In this document: piece by piece, positions 16,915 through 24,957 of the stretch | Position numbering within the stretch: position 1 is the first letter of the stretch | Layout: each line of letters begins with the position of its first letter | Origin: an uncultured Muribaculum sp. | Lineage (GTDB): Bacteria > Bacteroidota > Bacteroidia > Bacteroidales > Muribaculaceae | Direction of reading: 5' to 3' | NCBI GenBank assembly: GCA_910578785.1 | Contig: CAJTSJ010000005.1 | Location: 1-64,000, forward strand | Length of the DNA: 64,000 nt | Made by a program: the position numbers and the translations under genes | The notes under the pieces: generated by a model | Databases searched by the model: none | Seen by the model: only the letters and a program-made list of their open reading frames with translations | Told to the model about the DNA's origin: nothing

Positions 16915-18117
16915 CTACCTGTTCATCGGTAATGCTTTCTCTATAACAATATTGGACATGTCATTGTTGAATCCTACCATTACATCTTTTACCGTGCCGT
17001 CCTTTTCTACAAATATTATGACAGGGAATGAGGCTGCGCCACAGTCTCGGGCAAGTGATTTGGCACTCTGGAGCAGATGCTCGCCGACTTCCGGGCGCGG
17101 AATTATGGCTTCGATTTCATCGGTGTTGTTGCTGACGAAAGCCCAGATTATATCGGCATTATACGGTAGCGACGCGACACCTTGACGCACGGATTCCACG
17201 GTCTTTTCCGCAAATGTCGATTTTGGGTCGATCAATACTATAAGGGTCGGGGTGCGGAAGCTGTCTCCGGCATGGTGGGCATAGCGTTCCGCCGTGGTTG
17301 TGGGCAGGGCAAAGGCCGGTATGCGCTGTCCGGGAAGATTCTCAATTGCATAGTTGCTTTCTCGGTATTTGTCGAATATCTCCGGATATAGTTCGCGCAG
17401 ATTCTCTTCGCTTAGCGAAGCGCATGACGGGGCACCTTCCGGATAGGTGTATTTGCCGGTTATCGTCTGTTCGGCCAGAGCTCCGGGATTGTTCTCGAAT
17501 TCAGAGAATATGGGGAGCATGGTCTCATAATCGAATGCATACAATGCTTCGCGGTAGACTTCGCCTCCCATGGTCATGACTGCTTCCACGGCCTTAGAAC
17601 GGCGGCCTTCTACTATGGTGTCGGAATGAAATTTATATGTATAGTCGGGAGATGTCGTGATGGTCTTCAGGTCTTCGGCTATAAGTTGGGGCAAGAGGCT
17701 TATGAACAGAGCCTGCCTGTGTACTCCGGGAATTGATGCGGCTCCCATGCCGCGGTTCTTGAATTGCTGTGGCTCCCGGTCGAAGTGATATTCAACCAGA
17801 CGTTCGCCGCGGAATGCATAGGCATTGCCGCCAAAGTATGCCGAGAATCCATGGGCCGAACTGTTGTCGCTGTCGACTCTCCAGTCTATGATGTATTCAC
17901 ACGGAATAAGTGTGTCTGACGGTACGGCCTTTGAAGTCAGGCCGACGGTATAGCGTACGTCGTCCTGAAGCGACATCAATACCTGATAGTCCACCTCGGC
18001 CTGATAGCAATCTACTGACTGCAAGCGGTCAATAATGTCGCTTATCCCTTGCGCGGAGACTCCGCACAAGGGATAAGTGAACAATACCGCAATTAACAAT
18101 CGAATTTTCCCACTCAT
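16915..18117 (-). CDS. secreted two-domain protein: LolA-like plus thioredoxin fold without CxxC
   Basis: A 400-residue exported protein (signal peptide residues 1-22). The first two-thirds (SVDCYQAEVDYQVLMSL, a DREPQQF stretch, EAVMTMGGEVYREALYAFD) resemble LolA/DUF4292-like lipoprotein-carrier folds. The last 130 residues look like a TlpA-type thioredoxin fold: PGQRIPAFALPT, a beta strand TLIVLIDP, and the cis-Pro loop SFPVIIFVEKDG. At the active site DPKSTFA replaces CxxC, so it cannot be a disulfide reductase. Its role is unknown; adjacency to tpx may be coincidence. A TAATTTTG box is at 18140-18147. Confidence 0.7.
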   Translation of the reverse strand: MSGKIRLLIAVLFTYPLCGVSAQGISDIIDRLQSVDCYQAEVDYQVLMSLQDDVRYTVGLTSKAVPSDTLIPCEYIIDWRVDSDNSSAHGFSAYFGGNAYAFRGERLVEYHFDREPQQFKNRGMGAASIPGVHRQALFISLLPQLIAEDLKTITTSPDYTYKFHSDTIVEGRRSKAVEAVMTMGGEVYREALYAFDYETMLPIFSEFENNPGALAEQTITGKYTYPEGAPSCASLSEENLRELYPEIFDKYRESNYAIENLPGQRIPAFALPTTTAERYAHHAGDSFRTPTLIVLIDPKSTFAEKTVESVRQGVASLPYNADIIWAFVSNNTDEIEAIIPRPEVGEHLLQSAKSLARDCGAASFPVIIFVEKDGTVKDVMVGFNNDMSNIVIEKALPMNR

Positions 18118-18139
18118 AAAATAAATAATTGTAAACGTT

Positions 18140-18147
18140 CAAAATTA
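18140..18147 (-). promoter_or_regulatory. -7 box of the thioredoxin-fold/tpx pair
   Basis: TAATTTTG on the minus strand 22 bases upstream of the start codon. Confidence 0.5.
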
Positions 18148-18205
18148 GAAACGAAGACACGGGGCAAAAAGTTTTCACATGTGTTAAAAAACTTCCATAA
18201 AGTCT

Positions 18206-18254
18206 ACGACCCGCCGTCATGTTGTCGTTTCAGATTGACTTGACGGCGGGTCGT
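18206..18254 (-). terminator. hairpin terminator of ychF
   Basis: Perfect 14-bp GC-rich stem (18206-18219 with 18241-18254) 27 bases after the ychF stop codon. There is no clear T-run on the minus strand. Confidence 0.65.
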
Positions 18255-18281
18255 ATGTATCGTGTCTGAAAGCCGGAATGG

Positions 18282-19385
18282 TCAGACGTTGAACCGGAAG
18301 TGCATGATGTCTCCGTCCTGCACGATGTACTCTTTGCCTTCGATGCCGAGCTTCCCGGCCTCTTTTACTCCGGTCTCTCCTCCGAGGGTCACGTAGTCGT
18401 CATATTTGATGACCTCTGCCCGGATGAAGCCCTTTTCGAAATCGGTGTGTATGATTCCTGCGCATTGAGGGGCTTTGGATCCTCGCATAAATGTCCAGGC
18501 GCGCACTTCGTCGGGGCCTGCGGTGAAGTAGGTCTGCAGATTGAGTAAGGCGTATGCCGAACGTATCAGACGGCTTACTCCGGACTCTTCAAGGCCTATT
18601 TCGTTGAGAAATTCCTGTCGTTCCTCCCAGGTATCGAGTTCGGCTATGTCGGCTTCGGTCTGCGCCGCTACGATGAGTATCTGTGCATTCTCGTCCTTTA
18701 CAGCCTCTCTGACAGCTTCCACGTAGGAATTTCCGCTGACGGCCGATGCGTCGTCAACATTGCACACATATAGCACCGGCTTGTTTGTGAGGAGGAATAG
18801 GTCGCGGGCGAACTTCTGCTCGTCGACGCTGTCAAACTCAACCGAGCGGGCCGGTTTGCCCTGGTCAAGAGCTTCTTTGTACTTGCACAGTACCTCATAC
18901 TGCATCTTGGCAACTTTGTCGCCGCCTGTCTGTGCCTGTTTCTGAGTCTTGGCTATTCTTGCCTCTACGGTCTCGAGATCTTTGAGCTGAAGCTCGAAGT
19001 CTATGATTTCCTTGTCTCTTACCGGGTCTACCGAACCGTCGACGTGGGTTATGTTGTCGTCGTCGAAGCAACGGAGCACATGGATTATGGCGTCTGTCTC
19101 GCGGATGTTTGCGAGAAATTTGTTGCCGAGTCCTTCGCCTTTGCTGGCTCCCTTGACGAGTCCGGCTATGTCTACTATTTCTACGGTTGCCGGAACTACG
19201 CTTTTGGGCTGACACATCTCTACGAGTTTTGTCAGTCGGTCATCGGGTACGGTGATTACGCCCACGTTTGGCTCGATGGTGCAGAAGGGGAAGTTGGCCG
19301 ACTGGGCCTTTGCGTTTGATAAACAGTTGAATAGTGTGGACTTACCTACGTTAGGCAGACCCACGATGCCGCATTGAAGTGCCAT
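18282..19385 (-). CDS. ychF: redox-regulated P-loop ATPase YchF
   Basis: A 367-residue Obg-family protein that binds ATP rather than GTP and associates with ribosomes. The P-loop GLPNVGKSTLFNCLS is at residues 8-22, followed by the FCTIEPNVGVI switch I region and VDIAGLVKGASKGEGLGN (G3). The C-terminal TGS domain is complete (TSAPQCAGIIHTDFEKGFIRAEV-type segment; ends HFRFNV). Length equals E. coli YchF (363). It is monocistronic, with a TAACTTTG box at 19438-19445. Confidence 0.96.
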   Translation of the reverse strand: MALQCGIVGLPNVGKSTLFNCLSNAKAQSANFPFCTIEPNVGVITVPDDRLTKLVEMCQPKSVVPATVEIVDIAGLVKGASKGEGLGNKFLANIRETDAIIHVLRCFDDDNITHVDGSVDPVRDKEIIDFELQLKDLETVEARIAKTQKQAQTGGDKVAKMQYEVLCKYKEALDQGKPARSVEFDSVDEQKFARDLFLLTNKPVLYVCNVDDASAVSGNSYVEAVREAVKDENAQILIVAAQTEADIAELDTWEERQEFLNEIGLEESGVSRLIRSAYALLNLQTYFTAGPDEVRAWTFMRGSKAPQCAGIIHTDFEKGFIRAEVIKYDDYVTLGGETGVKEAGKLGIEGKEYIVQDGDIMHFRFNV

Positions 19386-19437
19386 GAATCTATGTTGTTG
19401 AATAAGTTTTAATGTTGATAATGCTGATTTTGCGCTA

Positions 19438-19445
19438 CAAAGTTA
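19438..19445 (-). promoter_or_regulatory. -7 box of ychF
   Basis: TAACTTTG on the minus strand, 52 bases upstream of the start codon. Confidence 0.5.
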
Positions 19446-19497
19446 CTCAATAAAGGTGACATACGAAAATGTTGGACGCAAAGTCCATATATAATAA

Positions 19498-19528
19498 AGG
19501 TGTGGCGGACATTATGTCCGCCACACCT
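19498..19528 (-). terminator. terminator of the aldolase gene
   Basis: Perfect 14-bp stem (19498-19511 with 19515-19528) around a 3-base loop, 25 bases beyond the aldolase stop codon, followed on the minus strand by TTATTATAT. Confidence 0.75.
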
Positions 19529-19553
19529 GGTACATTATTTCCGACAAGCGGGA

Positions 19554-20552
19554 TTATGCTTTGTCCTTGCTGCCAAGAACGTTTTCAATCTTGTGCTTGT
19601 AGAGTTTTTCCATTTCGTCGCGAGCCGGGCCGAGGTACTTGCGGGGGTCGAATTCAGCAGGCTTTTCAGCGAGCACCTTGCGGACGGCGGCAGTCATGGC
19701 GAGACGGCTGTCAGAGTCGATGTTGATTTTGCAAACGGCGCTCTTGGCTGCCTTGCGGAGCTGTTCTTCGGGGATACCGATAGCGTCGGGAAGCTTGCCG
19801 CTGTAGTGGTTGATCATGTCGACATATTCCTGGGGAACTGAAGATGAGCCGTGGAGCACGATGGGGAATCCGGGAAGTTTCTCCATAACTGCGTCGAGCA
19901 CGTCGAATGCCAAGGGCGGGGGAACGAGCTTGCCGGTCTTCGGGTCGCGTGTGCACTGTTCGGGAGTGAACTTGTAAGCACCGTGAGAAGTACCGATAGA
20001 GATAGCGAGGCTGTCGCAGCCTGTGCGGGTAGCGAAGTCGATTACTTCTTCGGGGTCGGTGTAGGTGTGGTGGTCTGAAGAAACTTCGTCTTCAACACCT
20101 GCGAGCACACCGAGTTCGCCTTCTACAGTCACGTCATACTGGTGAGCATAGTCAACAACCTTCTTGGTGAGGGCAACGTTTTCTTCGTAGGGAAGGTGTG
20201 AACCGTCGATCATCACTGAAGAGAAACCATTGTCGATGCAGTCCTTGCAAAGTTCGAAGCTGTCGCCGTGGTCGAGGTGAAGAACAATCTGCGGGTTTTC
20301 CCAGCCGAGGCTCTTTGCGTATTCTACAGCACCCTGCGCCATGTAGCGGAGAAGGATGGAGTTAGCGTAGTTACGGGCACCCTTTGACACCTGGAGGATA
20401 ACGGGCGACTTATCTTCGGCAGCGGCCTTGATGATGGCCTGGAGCTGCTCCATGTTGTTGAAGTTGAACGCGGGGACAGCGTAACCGCCCTTGATTGCTT
20501 TAGCAAACATCTCACGGGTGTTCACCAAGCCGAGTTCTTTGTAGCTTACCAT
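19554..20552 (-). CDS. fba: class II fructose-1,6-bisphosphate aldolase
   Basis: A 332-residue zinc aldolase of glycolysis and gluconeogenesis that cleaves fructose-1,6-bisphosphate to dihydroxyacetone phosphate and glyceraldehyde-3-phosphate. Zinc ligands and catalytic residues are seen in LHLDHGDSFELC, MIDGSHLPYEENV, and the GTSHGAYKF and LHGSSSVPQEY loops. The NINTDSD-like end motif reads KINIDSDSRLAMTAAVR. It is a single-gene unit: promoter box at 20627-20634 and terminator at 19498-19528. Codon use is strongly biased, as expected for a highly expressed gene. Confidence 0.95.
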   Translation of the reverse strand: MVSYKELGLVNTREMFAKAIKGGYAVPAFNFNNMEQLQAIIKAAAEDKSPVILQVSKGARNYANSILLRYMAQGAVEYAKSLGWENPQIVLHLDHGDSFELCKDCIDNGFSSVMIDGSHLPYEENVALTKKVVDYAHQYDVTVEGELGVLAGVEDEVSSDHHTYTDPEEVIDFATRTGCDSLAISIGTSHGAYKFTPEQCTRDPKTGKLVPPPLAFDVLDAVMEKLPGFPIVLHGSSSVPQEYVDMINHYSGKLPDAIGIPEEQLRKAAKSAVCKINIDSDSRLAMTAAVRKVLAEKPAEFDPRKYLGPARDEMEKLYKHKIENVLGSKDKA

Positions 20553-20626
20553 TGAATTTTAGTATTTTAAGTGAATAAAATAATATCCTTTTACTCTCGG
20601 GCCCTGCCTTTGGGCCTTACAATGTG

Positions 20627-20634
20627 CAAAGATA
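20627..20634 (-). promoter_or_regulatory. -7 box of the aldolase gene
   Basis: TATCTTTG on the minus strand. The predicted leader of about 65 bases contains a GC-rich small hairpin (GGCCC pairing with GGGCC around 20600-20616). Confidence 0.55.
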
Positions 20635-20716
20635 GCAAAGAAATGTCGATTTGCCACATCCGATGCTTAAAAAATGCGGGTGTAGCCACAAAATTACTTA
20701 AAACCGTCTCCTCGGC

Positions 20717-20935
20717 TTATAGCTTGATGCCCGATATCATATATTCCAGTATGCTTGTCGATTCATTGTCGGAATAGGGTATACATGCCGCAATAATCAC
20801 TCCGATAAGGAATATGGCTATTATGAATAGCGTACCATATCGCACGATTGGCGACGGGATTTCTTCAAGCAGATTGCGCACTTTTTTTGAACGCAACTCC
20901 AGGCGGTCGTGTGTCGGTGGGTTTTTGCGGTTCAT
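20717..20935 (-). pseudogene. truncated HlyD-family export accessory protein
   Basis: Only 72 codons. Residues about 9-53 (DRLELRSKKVRNLLEEIPSP, a hydrophobic membrane segment, then IPYSD) match the N terminus of Bacteroidota HlyD-like membrane-fusion proteins that partner C39-peptidase ABC exporters. Full members run to about 400 residues with a coiled coil and barrel-sandwich hybrid domain; none of that follows. The frame stops after unrelated residues. Its start codon abuts the stop of the ABC remnant, as in an intact exporter operon. Interpreted as a deletion remnant; an independent small membrane protein is the less likely alternative. Confidence 0.7.
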
Positions 20936-21189
20936 TCAGTCTCCAAGTTCAAGTTGATTCTTTACAAGATTATAATATGTGCCCTTGTCGCGTATCAGAG
21001 AGTCGTGATTGCCTGATTCTACGATATTCCCATGGTCAAGCACTATTATCCGGTCGGCATTTTTCACGGTAGACAATCTGTGGGCCACCACTACCACCGT
21101 GCGCCCTCGAAGTGGCGGCATATCATTGCCAGACAAGCCACGCCGCACTGCATCGAGTCCTTTTGTCTTATGAACGGGAATTTGGCCAT
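20936..21189 (-). pseudogene. C39-peptidase ABC exporter with large internal deletion
   Basis: Two ends of one gene are joined out of frame. From ATG at 21189, the first 27 codons read MAKFPFIRQKDSMQC then GVACLAMICRHF, the start of a C39 double-glycine peptidase domain with its catalytic Cys at residue 15. This frame hits TAG six codons later. From about 21107 a second frame reads RGRTVVVVAHRLSTVKNADR and continues to LVKNQLELGD, the ABC-transporter H-loop and C-terminal tail. Everything between (rest of peptidase, six membrane helices, Walker A and B; roughly 1.9 kb in intact homologues) is missing. It cannot make a working exporter. Confidence 0.85.
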
Positions 21190-21224
21190 ACAAAGTCAAA
21201 TGACGGATTGATATTTTAGTTCGG

Positions 21225-24119
21225 TTAGTTGACTGAGCGTTTGCGGGGCTGGATGTTGAGTCGGTACCGTGCTTTGACCATAAGGTAGCGCGGTATGCAG
21301 TTGACCCAAGTCTCGGTGCGTCCCATTCCGTTTAGTTCATACCGTATGTTGGAGAGCCGGTGCAGTATGTCAAAGGCTTCGATGGAGAAAGTTAGGTTGT
21401 TGTTCATCACGCCTTTCGACAGGCTTGCGTTCCACACGAGGTCGTCGGTGTTCATCGACGAGTTGCTGTAGCCTCGGCGGCTGTACATGGTCAGGTCGGT
21501 AGACAGCTCGATGTCGAGTGGCATTTTGACGAGTCCGGTTAGTCCGTAACGGAATTCTACTGCGTTTATGGTCTGGAAGTTGGGGGCTGGTGATGTCGAG
21601 TGACGGGTATGAACGCGGCCTGTCAATCCTATCCGGGATTTTCCTATGGAATAATTCAGATTCACATTCTCCATGAACTGGGTGCTGTGGATTATGCGCT
21701 TTGAGGTCCTCGACATCCCCTCCACGTCGACCATGTCCGCGTTGTCATTGAAGTCGAAGCGCGTATATGTGCTCATTGTCAATTTTTTGTCGCGAGTGAT
21801 AGGAAATCCGAAATTAGCATATACCCAGCTCCACCAGTTTCCGTTGACGTTCTCCGGTTTGTAATATCTGATGCCTAAATCAGGATTGTAAGTATAGCCC
21901 ATTGATGTGCCGTTATGCCACACCGAATATCCTGCAATGAACGACAGGTTTAGTCCCTTGCTCGAAGCCCATTTCTGGGCAAAATACTGAAATTCTATCT
22001 TGTGGTAGTCCTGATCCTTCAGGTCGGGATTGCCGGTACGGATATTCAACGGATCTGACGTGAATTCCACGTCAATAAGGTCTATTGCATTCGGCGCAGT
22101 GGTCTCCATCTCGTAGTTCAGCCGGAAATAGTGGTTTCCTTCGTGGCTGTAAGTCAAGCGTAGATACGGCGCAGGAAGCCATGCATGTCGGTTGCGGTTT
22201 ATCCTGTTTACCCCATTGAAATTTATTTTGTCAGTATGGTATGCCGCGAAAAGCCCCAATATCACGTTTAAGTCCCGGCTCCAGTTTTTCCCTTCTAATG
22301 TTCGCGTTTGGTCGGTGACGAACTCAACACCTATATTGTGCTCGAGTGTACGAACTCCAAGATTGTAGCTGTTTTCGGCATCGAACAGCTCAACGGCCGC
22401 GCGGCTCATCGACGGTAACATTAAGGTACTTTTTGACCTCTGTTCATCGTACAGATACCATTCATTGTCAGAATTCGTGTATTTCTGCTTAAATGAATAT
22501 TTGGGTCTGATGCGCCAATTTATGTTTGGGGAGCCGTAGTAACTAACACCGGCTGTATAATTGTAAGAATGTGTCGGGGTCTTGTTCAGCCTTTCTGATT
22601 GTTTCAGCGGTGCTTCGTGAAAACGTATCAGATAATCGTCGTGTATATTGATGGATGATTTGGAATATGACCCATTTCCATGAATTGATAATGCATCGTT
22701 GTTATCAAACATGAAACTATATAAGTTAAATGCGCCGCCTACGGTTAAATCCTCGCCTTTACGTTTTGAGTTTGACACCGATGTGTTGACCCAAGGCATT
22801 GTAACCAGATGGTTAAGGTATATGCTGTCGCGAAGCGATTCATAGTCCGTCGGATTCCTGTCGAACAATCCGTTGATTGCTTCCGAACGGTTGTTTGTTT
22901 TGTTGTAATTCGCATATAATCTTCCATAGATTTGACTCCGGTCATCGTTTCCGCTCTCATCGAGATAATATCTTGCTGTATGGGATGTGGACAGCGACAG
23001 ACTCTTATTGGTGTTTTTATTCCATGAGCGTCTGTATGTGTCACCCGAACTCAGGAAGTTCTGGGCGTTTGTCTGTGCGTCGTAAAGTCCATCGGTGTAT
23101 GATGCCTGTACGTTGCCGTTGATGTCGTATGTGTTCTCTTTGTTGAACAGGTTGTAGTCTATGCCTCCGTTTTTGGTGGTGGCCAGTCCGTTGGTCAGGT
23201 CTGCCGGCGACCAGTCGCCATTGCGCCCGGGCTTGCGTGTGTCGTTGATGTTGTTTATGTTGCCGAACACCGATAAGCGCGAGGTAGGCGAGAAGCGCAG
23301 TCCGAAGGCTCGGCCCATATATCGCTCCTTGGTGCCTCCTCCGGCTTCGGCGTTGGCCAGCCATCCGGCCTGATGGTCCTTTTTGAGTTGTACGTCCATT
23401 ACGTATGTCCCTTGATCCATTTTTATCCCCGCTATCTTGCTTGCCTCGCTCTCTTTTTCATAGACCTGGACGTTTTTTATCATGTAGGCCGGTAGATTCT
23501 CAAGCATCACTTTATTGTCGCCTTTAAAGAAGTCCTTGCCGTTAAGCAATAAGTTTTCAACGAAGCGTCCGTTGACATATATGCGTCCGTCGTCGCGCAG
23601 TTCGGCTCCGGGAAGCTGGCTAACAAGGCCGTCGAGCATCGAGCCTGATGCCAGTTCAAATGCATCGGCGTTGTAGACTATGGTGTCGCCCTTGTTGTAG
23701 AATTTCAGTTTTGTTGCCGTCACGGTGATTTCACCCAGTTTCACGCCTTTTTCTGCACGTGTAAGTTTCCTCACTTTTATTACACCTAAAGGTAATACCC
23801 ATTTCTTGTTCTTGTCGAATTTAAAATCCACGTATGTACTGTCATAGTCCTCGTGAGTGATTAGCAGTTTATATTTGCCATTTGAATACATGCTGGTCGA
23901 AAACACAGACCGATTTCCTTGCATCCGCAAGTTGGTCATGGATACACTTTCCCCGTTATCATTTAGTATTTCTATTTGTAGCTTTTCATTGATAGGTTCA
24001 TTCGTAAGGGAATTCACTATCACGCCGTTGACGTAACCAATAGCGTCATCGGCATGTATTTTCAATGGCAGGTAGCTTGTGGCAATGCTTATGATTAGCA
24101 TCAGTAGTTTCCTTTTCAT
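21225..24119 (-). CDS. large outer-membrane beta-barrel receptor-like protein
   Basis: A 964-residue protein with a signal peptide (residues 1-23, ending IHA). It has an N-terminal carboxypeptidase-regulatory-like Ig domain (GYVNGVIVNSLTNEPI), then LGEITVTATKLKF and a plug-like segment (LDGLVSQLPGAELRDDGRIYVNGRFVENLLLNGKDFF), then a long OMP_b-brl_3-type barrel rich in aromatic strands. It is TonB-receptor-like in layout. The gene lies 35 bases upstream of the C39 exporter remnant on the same strand, so it may once have been the outer-membrane part of a peptide export or surface locus; that is inference. No SusD partner is adjacent. Confidence 0.8.
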   Translation of the reverse strand: MKRKLLMLIISIATSYLPLKIHADDAIGYVNGVIVNSLTNEPINEKLQIEILNDNGESVSMTNLRMQGNRSVFSTSMYSNGKYKLLITHEDYDSTYVDFKFDKNKKWVLPLGVIKVRKLTRAEKGVKLGEITVTATKLKFYNKGDTIVYNADAFELASGSMLDGLVSQLPGAELRDDGRIYVNGRFVENLLLNGKDFFKGDNKVMLENLPAYMIKNVQVYEKESEASKIAGIKMDQGTYVMDVQLKKDHQAGWLANAEAGGGTKERYMGRAFGLRFSPTSRLSVFGNINNINDTRKPGRNGDWSPADLTNGLATTKNGGIDYNLFNKENTYDINGNVQASYTDGLYDAQTNAQNFLSSGDTYRRSWNKNTNKSLSLSTSHTARYYLDESGNDDRSQIYGRLYANYNKTNNRSEAINGLFDRNPTDYESLRDSIYLNHLVTMPWVNTSVSNSKRKGEDLTVGGAFNLYSFMFDNNDALSIHGNGSYSKSSINIHDDYLIRFHEAPLKQSERLNKTPTHSYNYTAGVSYYGSPNINWRIRPKYSFKQKYTNSDNEWYLYDEQRSKSTLMLPSMSRAAVELFDAENSYNLGVRTLEHNIGVEFVTDQTRTLEGKNWSRDLNVILGLFAAYHTDKINFNGVNRINRNRHAWLPAPYLRLTYSHEGNHYFRLNYEMETTAPNAIDLIDVEFTSDPLNIRTGNPDLKDQDYHKIEFQYFAQKWASSKGLNLSFIAGYSVWHNGTSMGYTYNPDLGIRYYKPENVNGNWWSWVYANFGFPITRDKKLTMSTYTRFDFNDNADMVDVEGMSRTSKRIIHSTQFMENVNLNYSIGKSRIGLTGRVHTRHSTSPAPNFQTINAVEFRYGLTGLVKMPLDIELSTDLTMYSRRGYSNSSMNTDDLVWNASLSKGVMNNNLTFSIEAFDILHRLSNIRYELNGMGRTETWVNCIPRYLMVKARYRLNIQPRKRSVN

Positions 24120-24206
24120 TTGGATATGGATAATTGTTTAAAACGTGACTGTGAATAGTGAATATATGAATTGTTGTTATTGTAAACTTTTTATTCAAGA
24201 AATTCC

Positions 24207-24264
24207 AAATTTAGCATAAGATTTTGCGAGGTCTCTCATTATAGGCCCTGCAAAATCTAAATTT
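24207..24264. other. imperfect inverted repeat between two accessory genes
   Basis: Arms 24207-24227 and 24250-24264 pair over 15 bp with a 6-base bulge. A T5 run follows on the plus strand but no plus-strand gene precedes it, so a terminator role is unclear. It may mark an old gene end or a recombination scar. Confidence 0.4.
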
Positions 24265-24285
24265 TTGATTACATAAACGATAATA

Positions 24286-24603
24286 CTAATGAGTAATCGC
24301 CACTTGCCGGATATTTTGCCGGATTATATGGGCATCCACAAACGTCGTTTTTAGTGCATTTCTCGTTACAACCATCGACACTTCTGCTGGAAACGGTTGC
24401 GTTATGTCATGGCGCAGGAACCTAAAGGATGGATTCGCGAATAGGTTTGATATATTGGATAAGGAGCCGGTAGAGAGATTGTCAATGCATAGGACATGAT
24501 GACCTTCTTTTAGAAGCATTCTGCATAGATGAGAACCTATAAATCCGGCTCCGCCTAAGACGATAGTATGTTGCTGTCTGTCGTTGCACATAAGGTTTGT
24601 CAT
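24286..24603 (-). pseudogene. truncated NAD-dependent sugar epimerase/decarboxylase
   Basis: The first ~75 residues match the N-terminal Rossmann domain of UDP-glucuronate decarboxylase-like SDR enzymes: VLGGAGFIGSHLCRMLLKEG, IDNLSTGS, RFLRHDITQPF. After PAEV the homology ends abruptly and the frame stops about 30 codons later, so the catalytic YxxxK and substrate domain are absent. A full enzyme has over 300 residues. In a second frame across the breakpoint the DNA encodes a Cys-rich stretch (VDGCNEKCTKNDVCGCPYNP, then about 15 residues to a stop), which may be the end of a different small gene. The promoter box at 24640 is retained. Confidence 0.75.
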
Positions 24604-24903
24604 GGTATTCGTTAATTGAAGAGTTTATATGTTCATTTGCAAATATAATAGGAATATTTTATATAATCAAAAAAATGTCAATAAATAGTAAATTTAACAA
24701 GTGTTTTTGTGTCCATTTATTTGTTTAGTTGTAATGATATGAATTTATCTGTGCCATGTTTTACGGATGTAGAGGAATTTTTATCGGCATAATAAGATTA
24801 ATGTAGCGTTAATAGACCATAAATAATGTATTTAATCGTTTTTTTTAGTTGTTCTGAAATCATCCTTTTGTTTATATTTGCAAAAATGTAAACAAAAGTC
24901 GTT
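24604..24903. promoter_or_regulatory. AT-rich divergent intergenic region with two -7 boxes
   Basis: About 300 bases of very AT-rich DNA without a gene. It holds a minus-strand TATATTTG at 24640-24647 serving the epimerase remnant and a plus-strand TATATTTG at 24873-24880 (TTG at 24849-24851) serving the barrel gene to the right. Nothing else is recognised. Confidence 0.5.
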
Positions 24904-24957
24904 ATGGATGATTTTATACTAAGAATTTTAAATATTAGCGTGCTAAATCCGTATGAT

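Noticed and set aside
20936..21199. Intact 87-residue ABC protein
   Set aside because: Only the last ~58 residues match ABC transporters; the N-terminal part is a different frame of the C39 domain, so this is a deletion pseudogene.
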